Positions 17,533-24,514 of a stretch of DNA of 64,000 nt are shown in pieces (position 1 is the first letter of the stretch; the number at the start of each line of letters is the position of its first letter). Position numbers and translations under genes: made by a program. The stretch is from NCBI GenBank assembly GCA_035444285.1, contig DAOMOK010000006.1, positions 1 to 64,000 on the forward strand. The letters are read 5' to 3'. The DNA is from CAADGU01 sp035444285. Lineage in GTDB: Bacteria > Chloroflexota > Anaerolineae > Promineifilales > Promineifilaceae. The notes beneath the pieces are model-generated. The model searched no databases, was not told where the DNA came from, and worked only from the letters and a program-made list of their open reading frames with translations.

Positions 17533-18251
17533 TAGTGGAAAATATCATCAACCCCAATTTCACCATCAGAGTACTTTTTCACGGCATACCATCCTTTAAG
17601 ATACTGTTGGACTTCACCATAGAGGAGCAAACCGCAAATTAGGATACCTAGTGGTACAAAAATTGCACTTACTGCCAATTCAGTGCCAAAAATGACCATT
17701 CCAAACCAAATGACCAAAAACGGTATGCTAAACCAGTTCAAATAAGCTCGCATTTTTAATTGCATATTTTCTTTGTCGAGGCAAATATAACCATGGGTCA
17801 ACGGGTTATAGCGATGCACTCTTCTCCATCGACCATAATTGCCTCGCGTTTCGTTTGCCCAAAGACCATACTCAAACTTTGAAAGTTGTTTGAATATTAC
17901 TTGGGGCCACATCCCCTCTGCTTTAATTGTTCCCGAAATGTTTGCAAAATCGGCAGGCACATTCTCTACAAAATCAATTGAATGGTTTCTCATCAATACA
18001 GGGATACCGATACGATAATAAAGACGAGGCCAAAATCGGCGCATTCCTGCTTCCGCAATTGTCGTTGCAATTATAAGTGCGAAAGGCATTATGAGCGGTG
18101 CTTCCTGAGAAGAAGGGTCTAGAAGGTCGGCTATAGTCGAAGCCATAAAGACAATGATCAATAACAAGAGGAAAACAAACTGAGCCAAATGAAAGACTGC
18201 TTTAGCATACGCCCAAATCTTTCGCTTCAATACTCTTGGTTTTATTACCAT
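17532..18251 (-). CDS. Hypothetical membrane protein
   Basis: A 239-residue protein with two N-terminal membrane helices (FHLAQFVFLLLLIIVFMAS; PLIMPFALIIATTIAEA), a soluble middle part (GIPVLMRNHSIDFVENVPADFANISG; RWRRVHRYNPLTHGYICL) and two closing helices (WFSIPFLVIWFGMVIFG; AIFVPLGILICGLLLYG). It ends in the acidic DGEIGVDDIFH. No family recognised. It is AT-rich and lacks ACGGCCGT. The sequence TATAACAAATAGTCAGGC precedes the start, nearly the same as before the AIPR gene. Confidence 0.65.
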   Translation of the reverse strand: MVIKPRVLKRKIWAYAKAVFHLAQFVFLLLLIIVFMASTIADLLDPSSQEAPLIMPFALIIATTIAEAGMRRFWPRLYYRIGIPVLMRNHSIDFVENVPADFANISGTIKAEGMWPQVIFKQLSKFEYGLWANETRGNYGRWRRVHRYNPLTHGYICLDKENMQLKMRAYLNWFSIPFLVIWFGMVIFGTELAVSAIFVPLGILICGLLLYGEVQQYLKGWYAVKKYSDGEIGVDDIFH

Positions 18252-18269
18252 TGCTTATCTCGTTTTGCC

Positions 18270-18403
18270 TGACTATTTGTTATATGGAAAGTGTCCATAT
18301 ATTAGGCTTTATAGACCGCACGGCCGTGACCTCCCCACCTACTACCATACCGAATAATACGTTCAACGTTGTTGTGATATGGGTGGGTACACTGGACAGA
18401 CAT
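18270..18403. repeat. Dispersed repeat copy 7 (part II only)
   Basis: It carries the small ORF segment with one ACGGCCGT, the CCCACCTACTACCATACCG block and the TATTTGTTATATGGAAAGTG block shared with copy 4. Part I and the full TATAAT are missing, and the relB-like stop codon lies where the box would be. Confidence 0.85.
18302..18403 (-). CDS. Repeat-encoded small ORF C (33 residues)
   Basis: It reads MSVQCTHPYHNNVERIIRYG and continues SRWGGHGRAVYKA to a TAA. It keeps the frame of small ORFs A and B, but its TATAAT box is replaced by the antitoxin gene end. Confidence 0.35.
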   Translation of the reverse strand: MSVQCTHPYHNNVERIIRYGSRWGGHGRAVYKA

Positions 18404-18409
18404 GGGGGA

Positions 18410-18628
18410 TTATTCGGATAAAGCCAATGCCTGTTTCACGTCATCAATGGAAAGGCGCACGGCCGTCTCCTCTTTCACCCGCCGCATATGCAAATAATCG
18501 AGATAATCCGCCAGCTTTTCTTCATCAGATAATATCTCTTTCAGAAACAGATATTCTTCAAAAGGAATAACTGCGAACTTGGCCTCATCATTTTCTTTAA
18601 TCAACTGCACCTGATCAAACATCGCCAT
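18410..18628 (-). CDS. Antitoxin, Phd/RelB-like
   Basis: A 72-residue acidic protein with a short N-terminal DNA-binding-like beta part (AKFAVIPFEEYLFLKEIL) and a helical C-terminus (DDVKQALALSE) typical of toxin-wrapping tails. Its start ATG overlaps the toxin stop by one base (TAATG), so the pair is translationally coupled. It should neutralise the RelE-like toxin and repress the operon. The antitoxin comes second, which is the less common order. Confidence 0.78.
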   Translation of the reverse strand: MAMFDQVQLIKENDEAKFAVIPFEEYLFLKEILSDEEKLADYLDYLHMRRVKEETAVRLSIDDVKQALALSE

Positions 18629-18906
18629 TACCTCCGATAAGATCGTCCACGCGGCAAAATATCAATCACATCAATAATCAAAATTATATCATCGCGGTCA
18701 AACAACACCCGGTAATCCCCCACCCGCAGCCGATAAGCCACATCAAAATCTACCAACCGCTTCACATTAGGCATCGCCAGCGGATCTTCGGCTAACTGCT
18801 CAATACGCGCCAAAATACGGCGCTGGTCATTTTGCGGATACCGTTTCAATTTCTTGAGCGCCACATCCGTAAACTGGGCTTTATAGGGTTTTGGAGGATT
18901 TACCAT
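18628..18906 (-). CDS. RelE/ParE-superfamily toxin
   Basis: A 92-residue basic protein with the RelE/ParE pattern: AQFTDVALKKLKRYP near the start, a helical hairpin (DQRRILARIEQLAEDP), KRLVDFDVAYRLRVGDYRVLFD and the terminal RGRSYRR. RelE members cleave ribosome-bound mRNA. The start at 18906 is chosen because TATAAT ends six bases before it, indicating a leaderless mRNA; the longer frame to 18942 would read through that promoter. The toxin precedes the antitoxin. Confidence 0.85.
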   Translation of the reverse strand: MVNPPKPYKAQFTDVALKKLKRYPQNDQRRILARIEQLAEDPLAMPNVKRLVDFDVAYRLRVGDYRVLFDRDDIILIIDVIDILPRGRSYRR

Positions 18907-18999
18907 GGGGAGATTATAGCCAGAGAGTAGTTCAACCTCCAAGATTGAAGCAATCTAAACAGCGGCAATTTTGTTTGAGGGTGATGGGAGGGGGTACGG
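18907..18999. repeat. Dispersed repeat copy 8 with toxin promoter
   Basis: Part I (AAACAGCGGCAATTTTGTTT and GAGGGTGATGGGAGGGGG) stops at TACGGA instead of ACGGCCGT. About 16 extra bases separate the GATTGAAGCAATCT stem from TATAAT (18913-18918 on the minus strand); TTGGAG at 18 bases is a possible -35. This is the right end of the mosaic. Confidence 0.8.
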
Positions 19000-19050
19000 A
19001 AGATTAAGAGATTGGGAGATTAAATCTTATTGACAGACAACACTTGTTTA

Positions 19051-19121
19051 ACCGCAAAAGACGCAGAGAGCGCCAGGTTTTCTTTTATCTTTGCGTCCTT
19101 CGCGTCCTTTGCGGTTAATAG
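19051..19121. repeat. Long inverted repeat (CGCAAAGGACGCGAAGGACGC type)
   Basis: AACCGCAAAAGACGCAGAGAG on one side is answered by CTTTGCGTCCTTCGCGTC and CTTTGCGGTT on the other, around a T-rich loop. A fragment of this repeat type also sits inside the adaptor gene at 0.6 kb. Confidence 0.8.
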
Positions 19122-19130
19122 TGTCGGGTT

Positions 19131-19679
19131 TTAGAGGCCGAGGCTCTCCAACCACTCGATCAGCCCCTCGCGCGTCCAGTGATTTTCGTCTACCAACTGC
19201 ATCATCTCTTCGGCGACGGGTTGGCGGCGGCCCGTGGGGCCGTTGACGATGCGCTGATTGAGGTCATAACCCACCTTCTGGCTGAGCCGCCAGAGGGCCA
19301 TGCTGTAAGAGAAATCTGGCCGTTCGATGGATTGTGGGCCAAAGGCGCCGGCATAAGCCGCCGCCACCGCGCAGGTGCTGTACTGCACCCGCTGTTCATA
19401 ATGATAGTAACCCGTAACCCGCTTTTCGATGAAGGCATGGCGGCAGAGAGGATGATAGGTACGGCCGATACGCAAATAATTGGACAGCGTAGCCGTATCC
19501 ACCGGCTTGACCGGCGTGGGCATATCAATGATCATCGGGCCGGGCGCAGCCGGATAATGGGATTGGCCGGTGCGGTTGACGACAAGTTCTTGTTGGGGAT
19601 GGGCAATGGGCAAATGATTGCTGAATGAGGGGGCAAAGAGGCGGACGGCAATGTTGGTTAATTTCAGACGTGTTGACAT
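19131..19679 (-). CDS. Hypothetical protein
   Basis: A 182-residue protein starting MSTRLKLTNIAVRLFAPSFS, chosen for the GGAG site seven bases upstream; the extension to 19781 has no support. No signal peptide or membrane segment. Notable parts are PGPMIIDMPTPVKPV, a Cys/His-containing stretch (YHPLCRHAFIEKRVTGYYHYEQRVQYSTCAVAAAYAGAFG) and an acidic C-terminus with EEMMQLVDENHWTREGLIEWLESLG. The helical middle and the Cys-Ala-Val-Ala-Ala-Ala-Tyr-Ala-Gly motif recall small uncharacterised families, but no confident match is made. Confidence 0.6.
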   Translation of the reverse strand: MSTRLKLTNIAVRLFAPSFSNHLPIAHPQQELVVNRTGQSHYPAAPGPMIIDMPTPVKPVDTATLSNYLRIGRTYHPLCRHAFIEKRVTGYYHYEQRVQYSTCAVAAAYAGAFGPQSIERPDFSYSMALWRLSQKVGYDLNQRIVNGPTGRRQPVAEEMMQLVDENHWTREGLIEWLESLGL

Positions 19680-19781
19680 AGGAATGCTCCGGTTGAGATA
19701 ACTTTCTCCTGCAAATTCTGCTTTTCCAATAAAATTACAAACAATCCACACCCGGACGCCCCAGCCAAACACAGCGGACAC

Positions 19782-20064
19782 TTTAACCGATTTTCGGCCA
19801 CAAGCACCAGCCGTACTTTAGTCTACTTGCGTCAGACTTCGGCAATTAGGACTGCTTTTTCAATAGTGAGTGTTCAATAGTGAGGGGACCTTGATAAGGC
19901 TGGCTCCATCACCGTTGCCGGGTTTGCATAGTCTACTTTAACAACGGCCGTACCCCCTGGCAATAATCCTCAGCGGAAATTCATGCACAGTTTGCCTGCT
20001 GTTTCTTGACTTTTCACCCGGCGGCGGGCAGAATGGCGCGCTGCTTTCACGACGGTATCAAACC
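19782..20064. other. Intergenic, no gene seen
   Basis: This gap separates divergent genes and presumably holds both promoters. TAGTCTACTT occurs twice (about 19818 and 19929) and one ACGGCCGT is present. No strong -35/-10 pair was identified. Confidence 0.5.
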
Positions 20065-20856
20065 ATGCGACTTTTTTGGGAATTCACCAACCGCTCCTTC
20101 CAGCGCCACCTCACCTATCGGGCGGCGGCTATGGCTGGATTGGTGACGAACTTCTTTTTTGGCATTTTGCGCGTCTCCGTGCTGCTGGCAATATTGGGCG
20201 ACCAGGAGAGCATTGAAGGCTACGGCCGTGCCGAACTCTTCACCTATATGGCCCTCACCCAGGCCATCATCGCCTACCTCAGTCTCTTTGGCTGGTATGA
20301 CCTGATAAACGCCGTCCACAGCGGCGAAGTCGCCACCGACCTGCTGAAGCCGATGGGCTTTGTGAACTTCTGGCTGGCGCGGGATGTGGGTCGCGCCGCC
20401 GTGGCCCTGCTGCTGCGGGGCATCGTCATCATGGCTGCCTACAGTCTCTTTTTTGATATGGTGCATCCCACGAGTGTGGCACAGGCTACGGCCGTGGCCG
20501 TTTCCCTCATCCTGGCCTTGCTCATCAGCTTCGGCTTTCGTTTTTTGCTCAATCTCAGCGCCTTTTGGTCACCCAATGCGCGGGGAATTGGCCGTTTTGG
20601 TTTTACCATCAGTTGGTTCTTTTCCGGCTTCCTCATGCCGCTGGCCTTTTTCCCCGAATGGGTGCAGCAAATCGCTTACCTGACGCCATTCCCTTATTGC
20701 CTGAACGTCATCGTGGAAATCTACACCGGCCAGGTAACCGGCGCTGCCTTGTGGCAGACGCTCATAATCCAACTACTGTGGGTGATCTTGCTGTTCAGCC
20801 TGGCGCATCTCGCCCTGCGCCCGGCCATCAAACGTCTGGTCATCCTCGGCGGCTAA
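20065..20856 (+). CDS. ABC-2 family exporter permease, first subunit
   Basis: A 263-residue integral membrane protein of the ABC-2 type (the branch with paired permeases of about 260 residues). An amphipathic start (MRLFWEFTNRSFQRHLTYRAA) leads to six hydrophobic segments. Typical motifs are DLLKPMGFVNFWLARDVGR after the second segment and FFSGFLMPLAFFPEWVQ with LTPFPYCLNVIVEIYTGQ near the end. It should form a heterodimer with the next gene product and use the ATPase encoded third. Related systems have been linked to daunorubicin-type or polysaccharide export; the substrate is unknown. Confidence 0.86.
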   Translation: MRLFWEFTNRSFQRHLTYRAAAMAGLVTNFFFGILRVSVLLAILGDQESIEGYGRAELFTYMALTQAIIAYLSLFGWYDLINAVHSGEVATDLLKPMGFVNFWLARDVGRAAVALLLRGIVIMAAYSLFFDMVHPTSVAQATAVAVSLILALLISFGFRFLLNLSAFWSPNARGIGRFGFTISWFFSGFLMPLAFFPEWVQQIAYLTPFPYCLNVIVEIYTGQVTGAALWQTLIIQLLWVILLFSLAHLALRPAIKRLVILGG

Positions 20857-20925
20857 CCAATCACGTATCACGCATCACGCATCACGGATTACGATTCACG
20901 GATTACGATTCACGGATTACGAACT
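20857..20925. repeat. CACGCATCACG / GATTACG repeat between permease genes
   Basis: CACGTATCACGCATCACGCATCACGG is followed by three GATTACGATTCACG-like units, filling the gap up to 10 bp before the next start. Confidence 0.8.
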
Positions 20926-21735
20926 ATGTGGCACACCCTCATCCTTTACCGCCGCTTAATGAGCGTGCAGATGCGCAGCCAGATGCAGTACCGCACCGCC
21001 TTTGTGCTGGAGACATTGAGCACGGCCGTTATTGTTGCCTTTGAATTCGGTTCCGTGGCCCTGGTACTCAATCGTTTCGGCGGCATTCAGGGCTGGACAT
21101 TGGCCGAAGTCGCCTTTTTATACGGCATGGGCGAAATCGCCTTTGGCTGCATGGATATGGTTTTTGCCGGGTTCGACCCGCCCGTCTTCGGGCAGCACGT
21201 CCGCCGCGGCACGTTCGACCAACTCCTGCTGCGTCCCATCAACATCACCGTCCAGGTGATGGGGTCAGAATTCACCCTACGCCGTCTGGGGAAAATAGCC
21301 CTGGGGCTGGCCATTTTTGCCTTTGCCCTGCAAGGCAACGACATTATCTGGACGCCGCTCAAAGTGGCCTACCTGCCCATCGTCATCTTCAGCTTGTTTT
21401 TGTTTTTTGGCGGGCTGTTCATCATTGGCGCCACCATCACCTTCTGGACGGTGGACTCCATTGAGGTGATGAACATTCTCACCTATGGCAGCAGTTTTAC
21501 CATTGACTACCCCATGTCCATCTATCCCGACTGGATTCGCCGCTTTTTTACCTTTGTCGTGCCCGTCATTTTTCTGAGCTACTACCCATCGCTTTATTTT
21601 CTGGACAGACCCGAACTGGCCGATGTCCCACCCTTTGCCCCTTTCCTGTCGCCGGTTGTAGGCATAGGGCTGCTGCTGTTGGCGCTGCGCTTCTGGCGTT
21701 TTGGCATCCGCCAGTACCAAAGCACCGGCACATGA
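20926..21735 (+). CDS. ABC-2 family exporter permease, second subunit
   Basis: A 269-residue partner of the preceding permease with the same six-segment layout. It shows MRSQMQYRTAFVLETLSTAV, GEIAFGCMDMVFAGFDPPVFG with RRGTFDQLLLRPINITVQ (the counterpart of the DLLKP motif), FWTVDSIEVMNILTYGSSF and VVPVIFLSYYPSLYFL. Heterodimeric pairs of this kind are usually followed by one ATPase gene, as here. Only a repeat-filled gap of 69 bp separates the two permease genes. Confidence 0.86.
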   Translation: MWHTLILYRRLMSVQMRSQMQYRTAFVLETLSTAVIVAFEFGSVALVLNRFGGIQGWTLAEVAFLYGMGEIAFGCMDMVFAGFDPPVFGQHVRRGTFDQLLLRPINITVQVMGSEFTLRRLGKIALGLAIFAFALQGNDIIWTPLKVAYLPIVIFSLFLFFGGLFIIGATITFWTVDSIEVMNILTYGSSFTIDYPMSIYPDWIRRFFTFVVPVIFLSYYPSLYFLDRPELADVPPFAPFLSPVVGIGLLLLALRFWRFGIRQYQSTGT

Positions 21736-21738
21736 AAT

Positions 21739-21793
21739 GTTCGTAGTAGGCGATTTATCGCCCTCAGATGGCGATAAATCGCCTACTACAAAC
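21739..21793. repeat. GTAGTAGGCGATTTATCGCC hairpin
   Basis: GTAGTAGGCGATTTATCGCC and GGCGATAAATCGCCTACTAC form a perfect long hairpin between the second permease and the ATPase. The same element recurs between nuoI and nuoJ (53.56 kb). Confidence 0.9.
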
Positions 21794-21806
21794 CTGAGGA
21801 GTTACC

Positions 21807-22802
21807 ATGACCATCATCACCGTAAACAATCTGCGAAAGGAGTTTAGAGTTAGCAAACATCACCGGGGGCTGTTGGGCACACTGCGCAACCTGACCACCC
21901 GCGAATTTATCCTGGTGAAAGCGGTGGACAACATTAACTTCACCGTTCAAAAGGGTGAACTGGTGGGCTACCTGGGGCCAAACGGGGCCGGTAAATACAC
22001 CACCATCAAGATGTTAACCGGCTTGTTGACGCCAACGGGGGGTGAGGTGATGGTCAACGGCCGTGTCCCCCACCAACAGCGCCAACTCTATGTGCAGCAC
22101 ATTGGCGCCGTCTTCGGCCAACGCACCACCCTCTGGTGGGATTTGCCTGTCATCGAATCGCTGGATTTGCTGCGCTACATTTACCGCATTCCCGCCGACC
22201 GCTACCGGCAAAACCTGCAAGAATTCACCAACCTGCTGGAAATGAACCCTTTTCTGGACACACCCGTCCGCTCACTGTCACTGGGACAGCGCATGCGCGC
22301 CGACATTTGCGCGGCGCTGCTGCACAACCCCGACCTGCTCTTTCTGGATGAGCCGACCATTGGCCTGGATGTAGTCGCCAAAGAGCGCATCCGCGAATTC
22401 ATCCGGCACATCAACAGCGCCCGGGGCGTGACCATCCTGCTCACCACGCACGATATGGCCGATGTGGAGCGGCTGTGTTCACGGGTGATGATTATTGATC
22501 ACGGCCGTCTGCTCTATGACGGCAATCTACACACCCTGCAAGACCGCTTTGGCGGCAAGCGAGAGCTGGTGGTGGACTTCGCCGAACCATACCCGCAAGT
22601 GGATGTGCCCGGCGCCACCCTCACCCACTACCATGACCTGCGCGCCACTTACGAATTTGAGCGCCAGACCATCAGCGCCTCCGAACTGATCGGCCATCTG
22701 TCCGGCCAATATCGCATCCGCGACCTTTCCGTGCGTGAGCCAGACATTGAGGCCACCATCCGCCGCATCTACCAGGAAGGGCTGCTAACGCTCCCCAGAT
22801 GA
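21807..22802 (+). CDS. ABC-2 exporter ATPase with substituted Walker A
   Basis: A 331-residue nucleotide-binding protein for the two permeases upstream; a GAGGAG-type site precedes the start. It shows the N-terminal extension of this subfamily, Walker A near residues 59-67 reading GPNGAGKYT, signature SLGQRMRADICAALLHNP, Walker B LLFLDEPTIGLD near 178-189 and the H-loop TTHD. The Walker A residue after the invariant Lys is Tyr (TAC) instead of Ser/Thr. That side chain normally coordinates the magnesium of Mg-ATP, so activity may be lost or the base may be an error (TCC to TAC is one change). The C-terminal domain of about 100 residues is typical of this subfamily. Confidence 0.88.
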   Translation: MTIITVNNLRKEFRVSKHHRGLLGTLRNLTTREFILVKAVDNINFTVQKGELVGYLGPNGAGKYTTIKMLTGLLTPTGGEVMVNGRVPHQQRQLYVQHIGAVFGQRTTLWWDLPVIESLDLLRYIYRIPADRYRQNLQEFTNLLEMNPFLDTPVRSLSLGQRMRADICAALLHNPDLLFLDEPTIGLDVVAKERIREFIRHINSARGVTILLTTHDMADVERLCSRVMIIDHGRLLYDGNLHTLQDRFGGKRELVVDFAEPYPQVDVPGATLTHYHDLRATYEFERQTISASELIGHLSGQYRIRDLSVREPDIEATIRRIYQEGLLTLPR

Positions 22803-23024
22803 TCCGCGTCTCCTGTTGTTCTTACGTTTTCTTCTCCGCCCGCCTGCGCACTGGCTTCATTGCAAACCGTCTATGTGCCTATAAACAACTCACATCGCGC
22901 ATGTTTTTGCAAAAGTTTTAGCATGGTATTAACCCCTGAAGTAAAATCTACCTCATGAATTCCGCCAGACTCAAGAAAACGCGGAGTAGGCATCAGTTAT
23001 TGGCAACATAGGAAGAGGTACGTA
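22803..23024. other. Intergenic boundary of the foreign island
   Basis: No gene is seen. ACGGCCGT sites stop here and base composition drops to AT-richer; the next such site is in recA at about 26752. An AGAGG site lies just before the following start. Confidence 0.5.
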
Positions 23025-24488
23025 ATGAACCAACAACGTTTGTACGAGATACTTGACACTTATTTCAATCTTAGCGAACTAAGTGAAATTTGTTTCACTC
23101 TACAAATTGACTTTGAACACATAAGTGGCCACGAAAAACGTGCAAAAGTTCGTGCCTTTATCCAATATTGTGTGGTTCAACAGCGAATCCCCGAGCTACT
23201 ACAACTCTTGTCAGATTTACGTCCTCACCTGGCGAAAGAACTAAGTCAACCTTTTTCCCCTCCAGCAACACCAACCTTCTTTGAGTCAGATCCAATTCCG
23301 TGGGACTTGGTCAAACAAATCTGCCAGGAAAAAAACGCGCGCCATGCTGATATTCTTCGAGAAAAGTACGACCCAACACTATACGTGGAACGAATGGAGC
23401 TTTATCATCACGTTGAGGTTTTCCTAGACACTCCCACAGCCAATTACCTTGTACTTCGGGGACGCTCAGGAACAGGGAAAACTGGTTTTTTGTCTAATTT
23501 GCACAACCGTTGGCTCACCAATCCAGATATTGCTTGCCTGGTATACGATTGCAAAAGCCTACAAATTAGTGATCGAGAGGCGGGCAAAGACCTACTCGAT
23601 TTATTAGCTAGAGGGCTTTTGCCTCAACCAGATCGAATACTCATTGATCAATGGCTCAATCGCATAGAAAGTGATACACAGTTCGATACCTCAAAACATC
23701 GTTTGGTGCTTATAGCTGATGCCATTAATGAAAGCAAAAATATGCCAGCGATTGCCGCTTGGTTGACGCAATTACAGATAGACAGGCAGCGTCCGTGGCT
23801 CAAAATCATTATTTCTTGCCGACCACATGTCTGGAAAAGCCTGACCCAATTGGTGTTTGCCGGGAATACAGAAAGTGAATATGGTCTAGCACGAACTCAC
23901 TTCTATCAGCCTGAGAATATGGGGCAGCGATTTGTGGAAATGGGTGATTTCTCAAACGAAGAAGCGAGAGAAGCCTATCACCTACATCAAATCAGGTTTA
24001 AATTATCGCCAACCAACTACGAAGACCTGGAACCAGAAGTACAACAACGCTTAAAAGAGCCTCTGTTACTTTGGCTAGTTTCATATATTTGCAGCAACAA
24101 AAATCAGATGGTTTCTTCGCGCGCTATCGGATCTGATATCTTCCTAATTCCTGCCTACGTGAAGGCACGTTTGAAAAGGGATGAACTGGATGAAGAAGAA
24201 ATCAGGAAAATTGAAAATTTTCTGCAAGAAGAGCTACCTCAGCAGATGGTTGATAAAGGAAAGTGCCGTAATACGATACCAACGGAAGATATCACCAGGC
24301 AATTAGGCGAACAACGTTTTCACCTTGAGCGTTTACTGAGAATGGGTCTGCTAGAAGAAACAGCCTTACAGCACATAAGCTTCCGCTATGAACGATTCTA
24401 TGACTATTACTTTGGATGGGAAATTCGGAAAAGGGCACAAAATGATATTGCATTAGGTTGTATTCCAACCGAGGGATGGACCTATTGA
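23025..24488 (+). CDS. STAND/NACHT-type NTPase with an EAD7-like death-like N-terminus
   Basis: A 487-residue protein. The first 75 residues (LYEILDTYFNLSELSEICFTL ... IPELLQLLSDLRPHL) resemble effector-associated domain 7 / bacterial death-like domains, small helical adaptors that bring effectors to STAND ATPases in bacterial conflict systems. The P-loop GRSGTGKT lies near residues 145-152, a Walker B-like LVLIADAIN near 226, and a sensor-like IISCRPHVWK near 263. The winged-helix-like end (FHLERLLRMGLLEE ... FRYERFYDYYFGWEIRKR) is where such proteins usually continue into repeats; here the frame stops. The sensor appears to be the next gene, in another frame, 26 bp away. AT-rich DNA, no ACGGCCGT. 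Confidence 0.82.
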   Translation: MNQQRLYEILDTYFNLSELSEICFTLQIDFEHISGHEKRAKVRAFIQYCVVQQRIPELLQLLSDLRPHLAKELSQPFSPPATPTFFESDPIPWDLVKQICQEKNARHADILREKYDPTLYVERMELYHHVEVFLDTPTANYLVLRGRSGTGKTGFLSNLHNRWLTNPDIACLVYDCKSLQISDREAGKDLLDLLARGLLPQPDRILIDQWLNRIESDTQFDTSKHRLVLIADAINESKNMPAIAAWLTQLQIDRQRPWLKIIISCRPHVWKSLTQLVFAGNTESEYGLARTHFYQPENMGQRFVEMGDFSNEEAREAYHLHQIRFKLSPTNYEDLEPEVQQRLKEPLLLWLVSYICSNKNQMVSSRAIGSDIFLIPAYVKARLKRDELDEEEIRKIENFLQEELPQQMVDKGKCRNTIPTEDITRQLGEQRFHLERLLRMGLLEETALQHISFRYERFYDYYFGWEIRKRAQNDIALGCIPTEGWTY

Positions 24489-24514
24489 GCAAAGAATATG
24501 GAGTACGGTGATCT

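Noticed and set aside
10395..18999. Insertion sequences as source of the dispersed repeat
   Set aside because: No transposase, no target-site duplications and no consistent terminal inverted repeats were found around the copies.
21960..22010. Calling the ABC-2 ATPase a pseudogene
   Set aside because: Only one Walker A residue is changed; the rest of the protein and both permeases are intact, so it is kept as a gene with a note.
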